Of a stretch of 64,000 nt of DNA, positions 53,126 through 61,789 are shown piece by piece. Made by a program: the position numbers and the translations under genes. Under the pieces are notes generated by a model. It saw only the letters and a program-made list of their open reading frames with translations, was not told the DNA's origin and searched no databases. Origin of the DNA: JBBATK01 sp044228285 (GTDB taxonomy: Bacteria > Bacteroidota > Ignavibacteria > Kapaibacteriales > NICIL-2). The stretch's first letter is position 1; each line of letters begins with the position of its first letter. The stretch covers positions 62,001 to 126,000 of the forward strand of contig JBGAVD010000002.1 in assembly GCA_044228285.1 (NCBI GenBank). The letters run 5' to 3'.

Positions 53126-56100
53126 TTAGACGAGTTCTTGTTCGTGGACCGAACCATCATCTGTTGCAGCATCTAGTTTCAGTGGATCCTCTTTTCCTTC
53201 TCGGAGTTTAACGGATACAATCTTTGAAACGCCGGCTTCTTCCATGGTAACACCATAGAGAGTATCTGCTGCTTCCATTGTGCGCTTGTTGTGTGTAATC
53301 ATCAAGAACTGCGTGTTCTTGCTGAAGTTGCGAATGAGATTGAGGTAGCGGTCGATGTTCGCATCGTCCAATGGAGCGTCAACCTCATCAAGAATACAAA
53401 ATGGAGAAGGCTTCACTAAATAGATAGCGAACAGCAGAGCAATTGCCGTAAGTGTTTTTTCTCCACCACTGAGCATTTCGATAGAGTGTGGACGTTTGCC
53501 TTTTGGCTTTGCCATGATGTCGATCTGTGCTTCCAAGACATCATCGCCAACAATCTGCAGATCAGCATCGCCATCATTGTTGAAGAGGATTGCGAAGAGC
53601 TCTTTAAAGTGAACGCGAACTTTATCGAATACCTCTTGGAACAAGCGTTTTGCGGTTGTATTGATTTCGCGAATAGTATCATTCAGATTCTTTTCAGCTT
53701 CCACCAAATCTTCGTACTGTGCTTTTAACTGTTGCAAGCGATCAGCTTCGCGACCATGCTCCTCCAGCGCAAGGAAGTTCACGGCACCCATTGCATTTAG
53801 CTTTGTTCGCAATTGTTGTACGCGTTGCCGAGTTTCGTCGAGAGTAAGCTGTTCTAATGGCATAGGAGCTGTTTGATCCAGCTCGATTTGAAACTCTTCA
53901 GCTGCCCGACGAATGAAGTCTTCTACACGAACCTGATAGGTGCTAGCGTTGACTTCTAACTCATGGACGCGCTTGGTACGGTCTTCAAGTTCCGCACGTA
54001 GACTCTTGAGTTCTTCATTTTTCAGGTGTAAGCTCTCTCGCGACTGCTGGGTTTGAGATTCAATGGCAACACGCTCGGCGCGAGCTGTTCGGAAGTTCTC
54101 ATCGAGTAGAGAGCATTCTTTTTCTTTTGCTTCGAAGTCTACTGCGCAGAGTTTCAGAGCCTCGTCGGTTGTGACGATGTCTGTATCAATCGTTTGAAGA
54201 CGACGTTGCAATTGCTCATGTTGTTCTTTCGAGCGAGCAATACTTCCTTCGCTACCGCTCAATTCAGTGTTGATACGAACACCGGCTAACTCGGCGCTAC
54301 GCAAATCCGATTCGCGTTGGGTCAGATGTTGCTCTGCTTCACGGAACAGTTCGATGAGTACATCATACTCTTCTTGCGCTTGATTCTTCTTTGCGCGAAG
54401 CTCTTCTGTTTCGCGAGCAATGTTTTCATCTTCTCGCAGGAAGTCTGCATTCTCATTGCTTAAGTCGTGAATGCGAGCGTTGAGTTGCTCGAGTCTACTA
54501 TCTAGGGCTTCTGCACGGACCGAAAGTTCATTCAGTGATTGCTCTTGGGTTGCTTTAGCCGCTTCGCGTTGACGTAGACGATCTGAAATAGCATGAACAT
54601 CGATGCTGCCTCGCTCGCGACGCCATTCTTGGAGCTTGCCCTCAAGCTCAGAAATCTGCGTGCGCATTGTTTCAATCTCAGTACTGAGTTGCTCGATGCG
54701 GTGTTGCTTACCAAGTCGAACACCTTCAAGTTTACTCACTGAACCGGCGCGGATGATGCCGGAGAATGTCGCCACTTCGCCATCGAGGGTAACAGCACAG
54801 TCAATTTGTTGATCAACCAGTTTCAGAGCGGCGTCGAGGTTATTCACAACAATGGTGCGTCCCAAGATGTGGCGCATTGAATAACGAATCACTTCATCGC
54901 ATTCAACCAGCTCGCTTGCCCAACCGATCAAGCCCTCCATTGGGGGCAGTGGCTCAGGAGCTTTGATCGATGGCACTGCGTTACGACAAACAAAGGACGC
55001 TTTGCCTTTGTCTTTCGAGCGGAGCGCTTCGCGGGCAGCTGCAGCCTGTTCAAAATTGCTCACAACGAAGTAGCCTGCTGCATTGCCAAGGGCAGATTCG
55101 ATAGCTACGGAGAGTTTTTCTTCTACGTTAAGGCAGTCAGAGAGAAGTTTCTTTTCAGCGACGTGCCAGTCTTCTGAGGACAAAAGAAAATTCGCGCTAT
55201 CACTTTGCTCACCTAAGCCTTGGAGGAATTCCAACGAAGCCTGGCGGTGTGACGATGTTTCACGCAAGACTGACAACTGTACTTGTGATTCGTCGATTGC
55301 TTGTGTGAGTTCTTCAACGCGTTTGCGAGATTGTGTGAGTTGCTCTTCTACTTCGCTGACGGCCTGTTGTGACTGCTGCAAACTCAGGCGAGTTTGATCC
55401 ATGCGACCATGGATCTCCGCCTTCTGACGTTCGGTTTGATGGATCTGATCGGCAATCTGCTTGCTTTGCTCATGCGAGGTATTGACCTGTCCACGAACAC
55501 GGTCACGACCACTTGCCAGAAAGTGCATTCGACTTTCAAGCGCTTGAATCGGCTCAGCTGCTTTGCGAGTAGACTCTCGCATATCCTGGACTACTTTCAA
55601 CTGCTCGTCACGGTCCAAGCGCTTCTGACCAAGTGTTGATTCGCTTTCTTGCTTCTGAATAGAGAGTTCCAAAGCCATGCGTTCCGTATCGCTGATCTCT
55701 TGCGCGATACGATGTACTTGTTCTTGTAGCGAAACTTTCTCTTGGCGAATTCGCGATGTGTCGCGCTGGAGCGAGGTCAAACGTTCACGCAAAACAGCCA
55801 GTTCTTGCTGGGCAGTGGTTAAAACGGAATTTTCTGCGCGTTCGTGTTCAAGTACGCGTTGAAGATCCTTCTCAGCTACCGCATTGCTCTGTTCTAAGCT
55901 TTGGTACTCGGTATTGCAGCGCTCGACCTCTGTGTGATACTGATTCCTTTCAGCACGGATCACATTGACCAGCTCCGAAATTTCATTCAGCTGATGTAGT
56001 GTTTCAGCGTATTCATAGCGAAAAAGCGTTAACTCTTCCTGTTTGAGGTTCGTTGAGACTTCTGAGTAGGTCTTTGCTTTTTCAGCTTGTCGGGAAAGTG

Positions 56101-56710
56101 AGCCAACAGACTTCTGCACTTCACGAATGATATCATGAACCCGCTCTAAGTCAGTCTGCGTTGCGCTAAGCTTTCGTAAAGTCTCCTTGCGACGTTGCTT
56201 GTATTTCACAATTCCCGCCGCCTCTTCAAAGAGGTGACGGCGTTCATCAGAACGGTCGCTCAAAATCTGCTCGATCATCTTCAACTCGATCACAGAATAG
56301 GCATCAGCGCCCATACCCGTATCGGTGAAAAGGTCTACAATATCTCGAAGGCGGCAAGGTGTGCGATTGAGCAAATAGGTGCTCTCGCCATCGCGAAAGA
56401 GACGACGTGAGATCACCACTTGAGAATACTCGGTCGGTAGAATCTGTCGATTGTTCTCGATGGTGAGCGATACTTCGCTCATACCCAATGGCTTACGTGT
56501 ACGTGTACCATTGAAAATGACCTGCTCCATTCCGTCGCTTCGAAGAACAGAAGATTTCTGTTCACCCAAAACCCAGCGCAAAGCGTCAACAATGTTCGTT
56601 TTGCCACTACCGTTTGGTCCAACAATAGCAGTGAGACCATCGGAGAACTTTAGAGAGATTTTTTGTGCGAAAGACTTAAAACCGTGTATTTCAAGCTTGG
56701 ATAAATACAT
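53126..56710 (-). CDS. smc: Chromosome segregation ATPase SMC
   Basis: The 1194-residue SMC protein has Walker A GPNGSGKTNIVDALRWVLGE (~31-50), two long coiled coils (~170-510 and ~670-1020), a hinge between (~520-660, ESALGNAAGYFVVSNFEQAA, VVNNLDAALKLVDQ), ABC signature LSGGEKTLTAIALLFAIYLV and Walker B PFCILDEVDAPLDDAN. It dimerises and loops DNA with ScpA/ScpB, which are not in the window. Length is normal. The promoter region shows TATATTTG and three TTCCAC-type boxes. Confidence 0.97.
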   Translation of the reverse strand: MYLSKLEIHGFKSFAQKISLKFSDGLTAIVGPNGSGKTNIVDALRWVLGEQKSSVLRSDGMEQVIFNGTRTRKPLGMSEVSLTIENNRQILPTEYSQVVISRRLFRDGESTYLLNRTPCRLRDIVDLFTDTGMGADAYSVIELKMIEQILSDRSDERRHLFEEAAGIVKYKQRRKETLRKLSATQTDLERVHDIIREVQKSVGSLSRQAEKAKTYSEVSTNLKQEELTLFRYEYAETLHQLNEISELVNVIRAERNQYHTEVERCNTEYQSLEQSNAVAEKDLQRVLEHERAENSVLTTAQQELAVLRERLTSLQRDTSRIRQEKVSLQEQVHRIAQEISDTERMALELSIQKQESESTLGQKRLDRDEQLKVVQDMRESTRKAAEPIQALESRMHFLASGRDRVRGQVNTSHEQSKQIADQIHQTERQKAEIHGRMDQTRLSLQQSQQAVSEVEEQLTQSRKRVEELTQAIDESQVQLSVLRETSSHRQASLEFLQGLGEQSDSANFLLSSEDWHVAEKKLLSDCLNVEEKLSVAIESALGNAAGYFVVSNFEQAAAAREALRSKDKGKASFVCRNAVPSIKAPEPLPPMEGLIGWASELVECDEVIRYSMRHILGRTIVVNNLDAALKLVDQQIDCAVTLDGEVATFSGIIRAGSVSKLEGVRLGKQHRIEQLSTEIETMRTQISELEGKLQEWRRERGSIDVHAISDRLRQREAAKATQEQSLNELSVRAEALDSRLEQLNARIHDLSNENADFLREDENIARETEELRAKKNQAQEEYDVLIELFREAEQHLTQRESDLRSAELAGVRINTELSGSEGSIARSKEQHEQLQRRLQTIDTDIVTTDEALKLCAVDFEAKEKECSLLDENFRTARAERVAIESQTQQSRESLHLKNEELKSLRAELEDRTKRVHELEVNASTYQVRVEDFIRRAAEEFQIELDQTAPMPLEQLTLDETRQRVQQLRTKLNAMGAVNFLALEEHGREADRLQQLKAQYEDLVEAEKNLNDTIREINTTAKRLFQEVFDKVRVHFKELFAILFNNDGDADLQIVGDDVLEAQIDIMAKPKGKRPHSIEMLSGGEKTLTAIALLFAIYLVKPSPFCILDEVDAPLDDANIDRYLNLIRNFSKNTQFLMITHNKRTMEAADTLYGVTMEEAGVSKIVSVKLREGKEDPLKLDAATDDGSVHEQELV

Positions 56711-56770
56711 GCTCGTTCGGGATTGATACTGGTGAATGCGTACGTGTCAGCGGGAGGGCTATACAGCTGG

Positions 56771-56778
56771 CAAATATA
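56771..56778 (-). promoter_or_regulatory. TATATTTG box upstream of smc
   Basis: On the minus strand an exact TATATTTG lies about 60 bases before the smc ATG. CTG about 20 bases further upstream takes the place of the -33 TTG. TTTTCCAC-type boxes overlap this upstream part. Confidence 0.4.
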
Positions 56779-56788
56779 GGCTATGGTG

Positions 56789-56845
56789 ACTTTTCCACAG
56801 GGCTGAGCTTTGCAGAACTTTTCCACGAGCTTAGGCGTGGAAGAG
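56789..56845. promoter_or_regulatory. Three TTTTCCAC-type boxes at the smc promoter
   Basis: ACTTTTCCACAG (56789-56800) and ACTTTTCCACGAG (56817-56829) are direct repeats 28 bases apart. CGTGGAAGAG (56836-56845) is a third, inverted copy that forms an imperfect inverted repeat (9 of 10) with the second. The first contains TTTTCCACA, which fits the relaxed DnaA box TTWTNCACA. The group sits directly upstream of the smc TATATTTG box. Binding protein is unproven. Confidence 0.5.
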
Positions 56846-57085
56846 CCTGTTCGCACTGTAGCTATAACTTGAAAAAAAAGCAACAAATCCCGTAACCTTT
56901 TAGATTGCACGTGTTATTTGTCCCATAACGACAGATTCACCGTTGTAAAGTTCAGGTGGCATTAGCCTTGATCTTGCATTAAGTGATCGGGTCTCAAAGT
57001 ACTTAGGTCGTTTCCAGCTTCACCACTGGACAGAAGCGTAGAAGATTTGTTGAGATCTTCATTCGCATACACCACTATACTATTT

Positions 57086-57105
57086 GTTTCGTTGTTAAAC
57101 GAAAC
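57086..57105 (+). promoter_or_regulatory. Perfect 8-bp palindrome, operator or 5' UTR hairpin
   Basis: GTTTCGTT-GTTA-AACGAAAC is a perfect inverted repeat. It ends four bases before the GAGAGGAT ribosome-binding site (57109-57116) of the transglutaminase-like gene. It could be a repressor site or an mRNA hairpin. Confidence 0.5.
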
Positions 57106-57123
57106 CCTGAGAGGATTGAAGAA

Positions 57124-58356
57124 TTGAAGCAGTTTTTTCTCATCGTACTGTGTACGCTGTGGATGACCACAGGGCTGTGGCCAAGTGCTGAGTTAGCGAA
57201 GCAAACCGGGCAGGATTCACTAACGCCAGTTTTAAAGAAAATTACCGTTGTTGAGAGCAACAACCTTTTCTTTACAGATCGCTACCAATATCTGCACCTA
57301 CCAAAGAGTCCAACTGATCCTGAGATGAAGAAGCTGCATGACTATGTTCAAAAGTCTGTCCAGGTCAAAGGCATTGCAGATCCTGAGCTGTTTAAAGTCC
57401 TTATGGAGTGGGTGTGCCTACAGTGGGAGCACGATGCCCTTCATGAACCTCCGCCAGGTTCAAGTTCTTTAAGCATGCTGCAAAGTGCTGCTCGTGGCGA
57501 GAGGTATCGATGTCAAGAGTATGCTCAGGTGCTTCATGATGTTCTGACATCATTTGGATATGTATCAAGACTGTTGCAGTTGCGACGGTCTGATGCCGCA
57601 TATGGCTCTCCAGGAGCTGGGCACGTCGCCGTTGAAGTGTACTCAAATAGCTTGGCAAAATGGATCTTCTTAGATCCGCAATGGTGTGTTTCAGCCTACT
57701 CCACAGCAGGAACATTGAACTTCCATGAGATGTTTCTGATGAAAAAGGCCGGAACTTTTGATTCATTGCGTTTTTCTACCTCACCAAGAGTGCTTGCGCG
57801 AGATAGCGTACCAAGCGAGCAGGAATACTGTCAGATGTATCGCGACTTCATACAGCTTTACTTCGGATACGAGGGCTTTGTTGTCAAGCGTTTTGGAGGA
57901 TTGGTTTTTCTCTTTCTTCCGCTAGAAGCTCATGAGCAGAACTTGTCCTTTCAAGGGGTGCCGGTGAATAGGCGAGTGTTTACTGACAAAGAATCCAATC
58001 TCTACTTCAACACGAACTCAACAGTTGTACTTTTCGACTACGGAAAAGAAGTCAATTGGTCGGAAATATTCCGGAACTACGAGATCAAAACTCCGGAAGA
58101 TTACGTGCACAATATGCCACGTTTCGCAGCAACGCCTAACTTTCTTCTGCATTTCGAGAACAACTGCTTGTGGTTTGACCATTATGAGATCAAAATCGGC
58201 TCCGGTGAGTGGAAGCGCATAAAGTCTCACTCTTACTACTGGAATCTTAGCGAAGGAACAAACGAGTTCCGCATTCGAGCGGTCAATGTTGCAGGGGTAG
58301 CTGGCAAAGAGACGTATACGAAGATTCATTATGGCTCATCGCTAAGTACGCGCTAG
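57124..58356 (+). CDS. Exported transglutaminase-like protein, TTG start
   Basis: The 410-residue product starts at TTG 57124, fixed by GAGAGG seven to ten bases upstream; the first ATG-encoded Met would cut into the signal peptide (KQFFLIVLCTLWMTTGLWPS). Residues ~75-190 look like a transglutaminase-like cysteine domain: Cys130 in RYRCQEYAQVLHDVLTSFGY, His167 in GAGHVAVEVYSN, Asp184 in WIFLDPQW. The C-terminal ~100 residues (NFLLHFENNCLWFDHYEIKI, then NEFRIRAVNVAGVAGKETYT) resemble an Ig/FN3-like domain. Substrate unknown; could be a peptidase or cross-linker acting in the periplasm. Confidence 0.65.
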   Translation: MKQFFLIVLCTLWMTTGLWPSAELAKQTGQDSLTPVLKKITVVESNNLFFTDRYQYLHLPKSPTDPEMKKLHDYVQKSVQVKGIADPELFKVLMEWVCLQWEHDALHEPPPGSSSLSMLQSAARGERYRCQEYAQVLHDVLTSFGYVSRLLQLRRSDAAYGSPGAGHVAVEVYSNSLAKWIFLDPQWCVSAYSTAGTLNFHEMFLMKKAGTFDSLRFSTSPRVLARDSVPSEQEYCQMYRDFIQLYFGYEGFVVKRFGGLVFLFLPLEAHEQNLSFQGVPVNRRVFTDKESNLYFNTNSTVVLFDYGKEVNWSEIFRNYEIKTPEDYVHNMPRFAATPNFLLHFENNCLWFDHYEIKIGSGEWKRIKSHSYYWNLSEGTNEFRIRAVNVAGVAGKETYTKIHYGSSLSTR

Positions 58357-58424
58357 CTACTGTATCTGGATCGTATCAGAAGTCTGAACAAGGCAATGCC
58401 CTTGCCGTCATAAGGTGAACGTCA

Positions 58425-58952
58425 TTATCGTTCCATGTTCCTCGACTTCCAGAGCATTGGTACAATGGAGAGTACTGTAGTGTAGAGGGTAAAAGCAATA
58501 CCATACTTTAGGAAGAATCCTGTAAACGATATCTCCGAAGGTCGGATATACAAGAAGTAGTAAATCAGGTTATGGGTTAGACCACTTATGGTAACAACCA
58601 CAAGGAACTTCACTCCACCAATAGTCTCGTTCACTTTCTTCTCGTTGAAGAAATAGCCAGCAACAAAGGCTGCCATGATCTTAGCCAGAGCATTTGTTCC
58701 GAGTACATCATTCGAGGCGATGTCGAATATCATTCCCACGGCAAATGCAAAGAGCATTCCAGCAAATTGTCCTTCCGAGAGTGCAACCCATACGCAGAGA
58801 ATCAACAGAACGTCTGGTGATACCCCACCGATGGCAAGGAAATTCAAGAACACCAAGCTCACTACAGTGAGTAGTAGTGCTGCAAGGGAGTAGACGAGAA
58901 AACGCATCTGTGGATTTGCCGCCAGATGCTCACGATCCGCTACAAACTGCAT
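58425..58952 (-). CDS. mreD: Rod shape-determining protein MreD
   Basis: A 175-residue membrane protein with about five TMs, DVLLILCVWVALSEGQFAGM and GMIFDIASNDVLGTNALAKI, matching the MreD pattern (G-x-x-x-D near a membrane edge). It works with MreC and MreB in the elongasome. It is third in mreB-mreC-mreD on this strand. The 16 N-terminal residues before the second Met are non-conserved. Confidence 0.87.
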   Translation of the reverse strand: MQFVADREHLAANPQMRFLVYSLAALLLTVVSLVFLNFLAIGGVSPDVLLILCVWVALSEGQFAGMLFAFAVGMIFDIASNDVLGTNALAKIMAAFVAGYFFNEKKVNETIGGVKFLVVVTISGLTHNLIYYFLYIRPSEISFTGFFLKYGIAFTLYTTVLSIVPMLWKSRNMER

Positions 58953-59009
58953 ACTTGAAGTCCTCGTATAGCAACTCGCATCATGAAAATTGTGAAGTCC
59001 AGGTTTTCG

Positions 59010-59864
59010 CTATTCATAGTTCAACTTCTTTCGAATCTTCTCTTCTACCTGGTGTTCAAGCTCAAGTCGGTTTTGGTCAGGAATCTGCATCACAACAAAT
59101 ACTTGTTCAAGCGATGAGAAATTCACCGCGGGTCGTACAACTACTTTTCTAAAGAGCGAGCTTGGATCGCCAACAACCTCCGTAACATATCCAATGACAA
59201 AATCTGCCATGTACTTTCTACTTAGCGAGCTGGTAATGATTGCATCGCCAGTTTTTATATCAAATGAGCGGGGAATGTTCTTCATCACCAAGTTATCAGT
59301 ACCATCCCAAACAATGATCCCTTCTTCGCGAGTTCTTTGATTTCGTGCTGCAATGCGAGAGTCTCTGTTTAAGACCACTTGTACCAGACCGTACTTCCTA
59401 CTAACACCAACCACGATGCCCACCAATCCCGCATCCGTCGACACTGTCATACCTTCTTGAACACCATCATCTTGGCCCCGATTGATGGTGATATAGTTTC
59501 TGAACTCCGATGCTGATTTGCCAACAACTTCCGCAGTTCGCAACTCATGATTGAAGCGCTTACGGAATTCAAGCATGCTTCGAAGCTTGTCGTTCTCGAT
59601 AACGGATTGACGCATCTTAACAACTTCGCTCGACAACTGCATGTTCAAATCGCGTAAAGCAGAATTCTCCGCTTTCAGAGCTACAGGGTTAGGCAGCCAG
59701 GCAAAGGCACTTTGTACACCACCGATGGCGGCAATGACGATGCTGCGGAAACCTCCGAGCTTGCCGGCACTTCCGTACGACATAAAAGAAAAGCACATTA
59801 CCACCAGAATAAACAGGCTAATGTACTCTTTGAAGCGAACGATGAAATCGATGACTCGTTGCAT
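59010..59864 (-). CDS. mreC: Rod shape-determining protein MreC
   Basis: A 284-residue protein with one N-terminal TM (~11-33), a coiled coil (ALKAENSALRDLNMQLSSEV), and the MreC beta-barrel domain (EVVGKSASEFRNYITINRGQ, VSTDAGLVGIVVGVSRKYGL, VLNRDSRIAARNQRTREEGI). Periplasmic scaffold linking MreB to cell-wall enzymes. It lies 57 bases before mreD. Confidence 0.93.
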   Translation of the reverse strand: MQRVIDFIVRFKEYISLFILVVMCFSFMSYGSAGKLGGFRSIVIAAIGGVQSAFAWLPNPVALKAENSALRDLNMQLSSEVVKMRQSVIENDKLRSMLEFRKRFNHELRTAEVVGKSASEFRNYITINRGQDDGVQEGMTVSTDAGLVGIVVGVSRKYGLVQVVLNRDSRIAARNQRTREEGIIVWDGTDNLVMKNIPRSFDIKTGDAIITSSLSRKYMADFVIGYVTEVVGDPSSLFRKVVVRPAVNFSSLEQVFVVMQIPDQNRLELEHQVEEKIRKKLNYE

Positions 59865-59981
59865 GGGAATTGGTACGGCAAGGGCGTCCGCAGGTCAAAA
59901 TGAGATGTGGTACAAGACAAAGGTACTCTTTCGCTGTTTTGCTCCCAAGCTGCATTTGGGAACTTGCGGTCTACGTGGGTA

Positions 59982-61004
59982 CTAGTAGCGTTTTGACTTT
60001 ATCAGAACTGTTTGATAGGCGTTGAGATCCTCCAACACCTTTCCTGTACCGCGCACAACCGCTGTCAGCGGGTCGTCTGCTACGTGTACCGGAAGACGCG
60101 TTTCTCTCGACAGCCTCTCATCTAGTCCTTTGAGCAATGCCCCTCCGCCAGAGAGGATAATGCCACGATCAAAAATATCTGCTGAAAGTTCAGGTGGCGT
60201 ACGTTCGAGCAAATTCAAAACAGCTTCAACAATTAGTGTGACGGCTCCGTCAAGCGCTTCTCGAATTTCAGCTGAACTGATCTCAATCATTTTAGGAATA
60301 CCGTCTACAAGGTCGCGACCTTTTACTTCAATGATGATTTCATCAGTTAATCGTGATGCAGATCCAACGGTACATTTAATCATCTCTGCGGTACGTTCGC
60401 CAATGAGAATGTTATGACTCTTCTTGAAGTACTGCACAATAGCTTGGGTCATTTCATCGCCAGCTACGCGAATAGATTCTTCACTGACAATTCCACTAAG
60501 TGCGATGACGGCAATCTCTGTAGTACCACCACCAATGTCCACGATCATGTTTCCTACAGGCTCATGAACGTCTAAACCAACCCCAATGGCAGCAGCCATA
60601 GGCTCTGCAATGAGATAAACTTCTTTTGCACCAGCATGCTCTGCGCTATCGCGCACCGCACGCTTTTCAACTTCAGTTATACCGCTGGGAACACAAATCA
60701 CGACGCGACGTACAGGCTGCCAGCTTTGAGAAACCTTGCGAATAAATGCTCGCATCATTCCTTCTGCAATTTCAAAATCGGCAATAACTCCGTCCTTTAA
60801 AGGTCGGATCGTTCTGATGTCTTTGTGGGTTTTACCCACCATAGCCTGTGCATCATGTCCAACAGCAATAATATTTTTTGTCGTGCGATCGAACGCAACT
60901 ATAGATGGTTCATTTAGTACGATGCCTTTGCCCTTCATCCACACTAAGGTGTTGGCGGTGCCAAGGTCCATCGCTACGTCGTTGGAAAGTAAGCCAAATC
61001 TCAT
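59982..61004 (-). CDS. mreB: Rod shape-determining protein MreB
   Basis: The 340-residue actin homologue has phosphate 1 DLGTANTLVWMKGKG, connect 1, phosphate 2 DIGGGTTEIAVIALSG, and adenosine motif LSGGGALLKGLDE. ATG 61004 begins MRFGLLSNDVAMDLGTANTL, as in the family; longer in-frame starts add non-conserved residues. It polymerises under the membrane and guides lateral wall growth. Upstream on the same strand lies a FliO-like gene; no rodA or PBP2 gene follows mreD. Confidence 0.96.
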   Translation of the reverse strand: MRFGLLSNDVAMDLGTANTLVWMKGKGIVLNEPSIVAFDRTTKNIIAVGHDAQAMVGKTHKDIRTIRPLKDGVIADFEIAEGMMRAFIRKVSQSWQPVRRVVICVPSGITEVEKRAVRDSAEHAGAKEVYLIAEPMAAAIGVGLDVHEPVGNMIVDIGGGTTEIAVIALSGIVSEESIRVAGDEMTQAIVQYFKKSHNILIGERTAEMIKCTVGSASRLTDEIIIEVKGRDLVDGIPKMIEISSAEIREALDGAVTLIVEAVLNLLERTPPELSADIFDRGIILSGGGALLKGLDERLSRETRLPVHVADDPLTAVVRGTGKVLEDLNAYQTVLIKSKRY

Positions 61005-61241
61005 TCGGTAGTCGAGAAATAAGAGTAGAGCAGTAGTGCATCCATGCCGCAGCCCTTTCAACTCAACAACGGCTTGAAGAAAAGGGAGTTGGCGACACTG
61101 CTAAGGGCTGATCACAAGAAGGGAACAAACCACAGAGTGTGCGCGCAAACATACAAAAGGCAGGGCAATGCTTTGGGCGAAAATTAAACGGCAGAGGGCA
61201 TTTGGCCTTGGGACTGGTCTGAGAAGTAGGTCTTTCCTGAC

Positions 61242-61691
61242 CTATTTCGAGGATCGGAAGAGGGAACGTACATAGGCGCTCATGCTCAGGTCTGAAGGAG
61301 CAATGTGGGGCGAGGATGTCGGCCCAAAGGCTGGGACAATTTTCTCGTGTTCTATGCTCAAGGGCTGTGCTGCACTCTGCATGCCTACTGGCCGAGCATT
61401 TTCCGCGATTCTCGTAATATGGAGTGGCTGAGTGGAGTTGTCCGGGTGAAGATCCCCGAGATGCGTCACTTGAGACTCTGTTATGCCCAACAACAGTGTC
61501 CGATGTCCTACTTGTACCACACAAAGATGCGCTTTCGGACCCATGGGCTGGCGAGTGAGGACCCGAACTTCCATTTCCACTCCGTCTACCTGCGCTCGTG
61601 AGTTGCGACGCTTCACAAACCACAATAGTGCACCAATGACCGCTACGCAGGCCATGAGGGTAAAGAATGCTCGAAGTAGTGCTGGATCCAC
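61242..61691 (-). CDS. fliO: FliO-like flagellar export protein, GTG start
   Basis: The 149-residue product has one N-terminal TM (~8-26, AFFTLMACVAVIGALLWFVK) followed by the FliO domain: MEVRVLTRQPMGPKAHLCVV, QVGHRTLLLGITESQVTHLG, as in FliO of flagellar type III export. The remaining ~60 residues are not conserved and end AYVRSLFRSSK. GTG 61691 is the likely start: upstream codons lack ATG. No other flagellar gene is in the window; the gene precedes mreB on the same strand. Confidence 0.72.
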   Translation of the reverse strand: MDPALLRAFFTLMACVAVIGALLWFVKRRNSRAQVDGVEMEVRVLTRQPMGPKAHLCVVQVGHRTLLLGITESQVTHLGDLHPDNSTQPLHITRIAENARPVGMQSAAQPLSIEHEKIVPAFGPTSSPHIAPSDLSMSAYVRSLFRSSK

Positions 61692-61789
61692 CCGTGCGTC
61701 GTCCGTGATGAAAATGATTTGCTCAAACTTAGGTAAAATGTATTTTGTTCAGGGTCTTCTTTGAGTTCCACCACGAAAAAAAAGTAACT

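Larger units (their letters stand above)
56711..57123. other. 413-base divergent region, smc and transglutaminase-like gene
   Basis: This holds both divergent promoters. On the smc side lie TATATTTG and three TTCCAC-type boxes; on the other side a perfect palindrome at 57086-57105 just before the ribosome-binding site. No credible gene is seen between. Confidence 0.6.

Noticed and set aside
61063..61623. 186-codon minus-strand frame overlapping the FliO-like gene
   Set aside because: Cys/Ser/Pro/His-rich composition unlike neighbouring proteins; the overlapping frame contains a TM and FliO domain.
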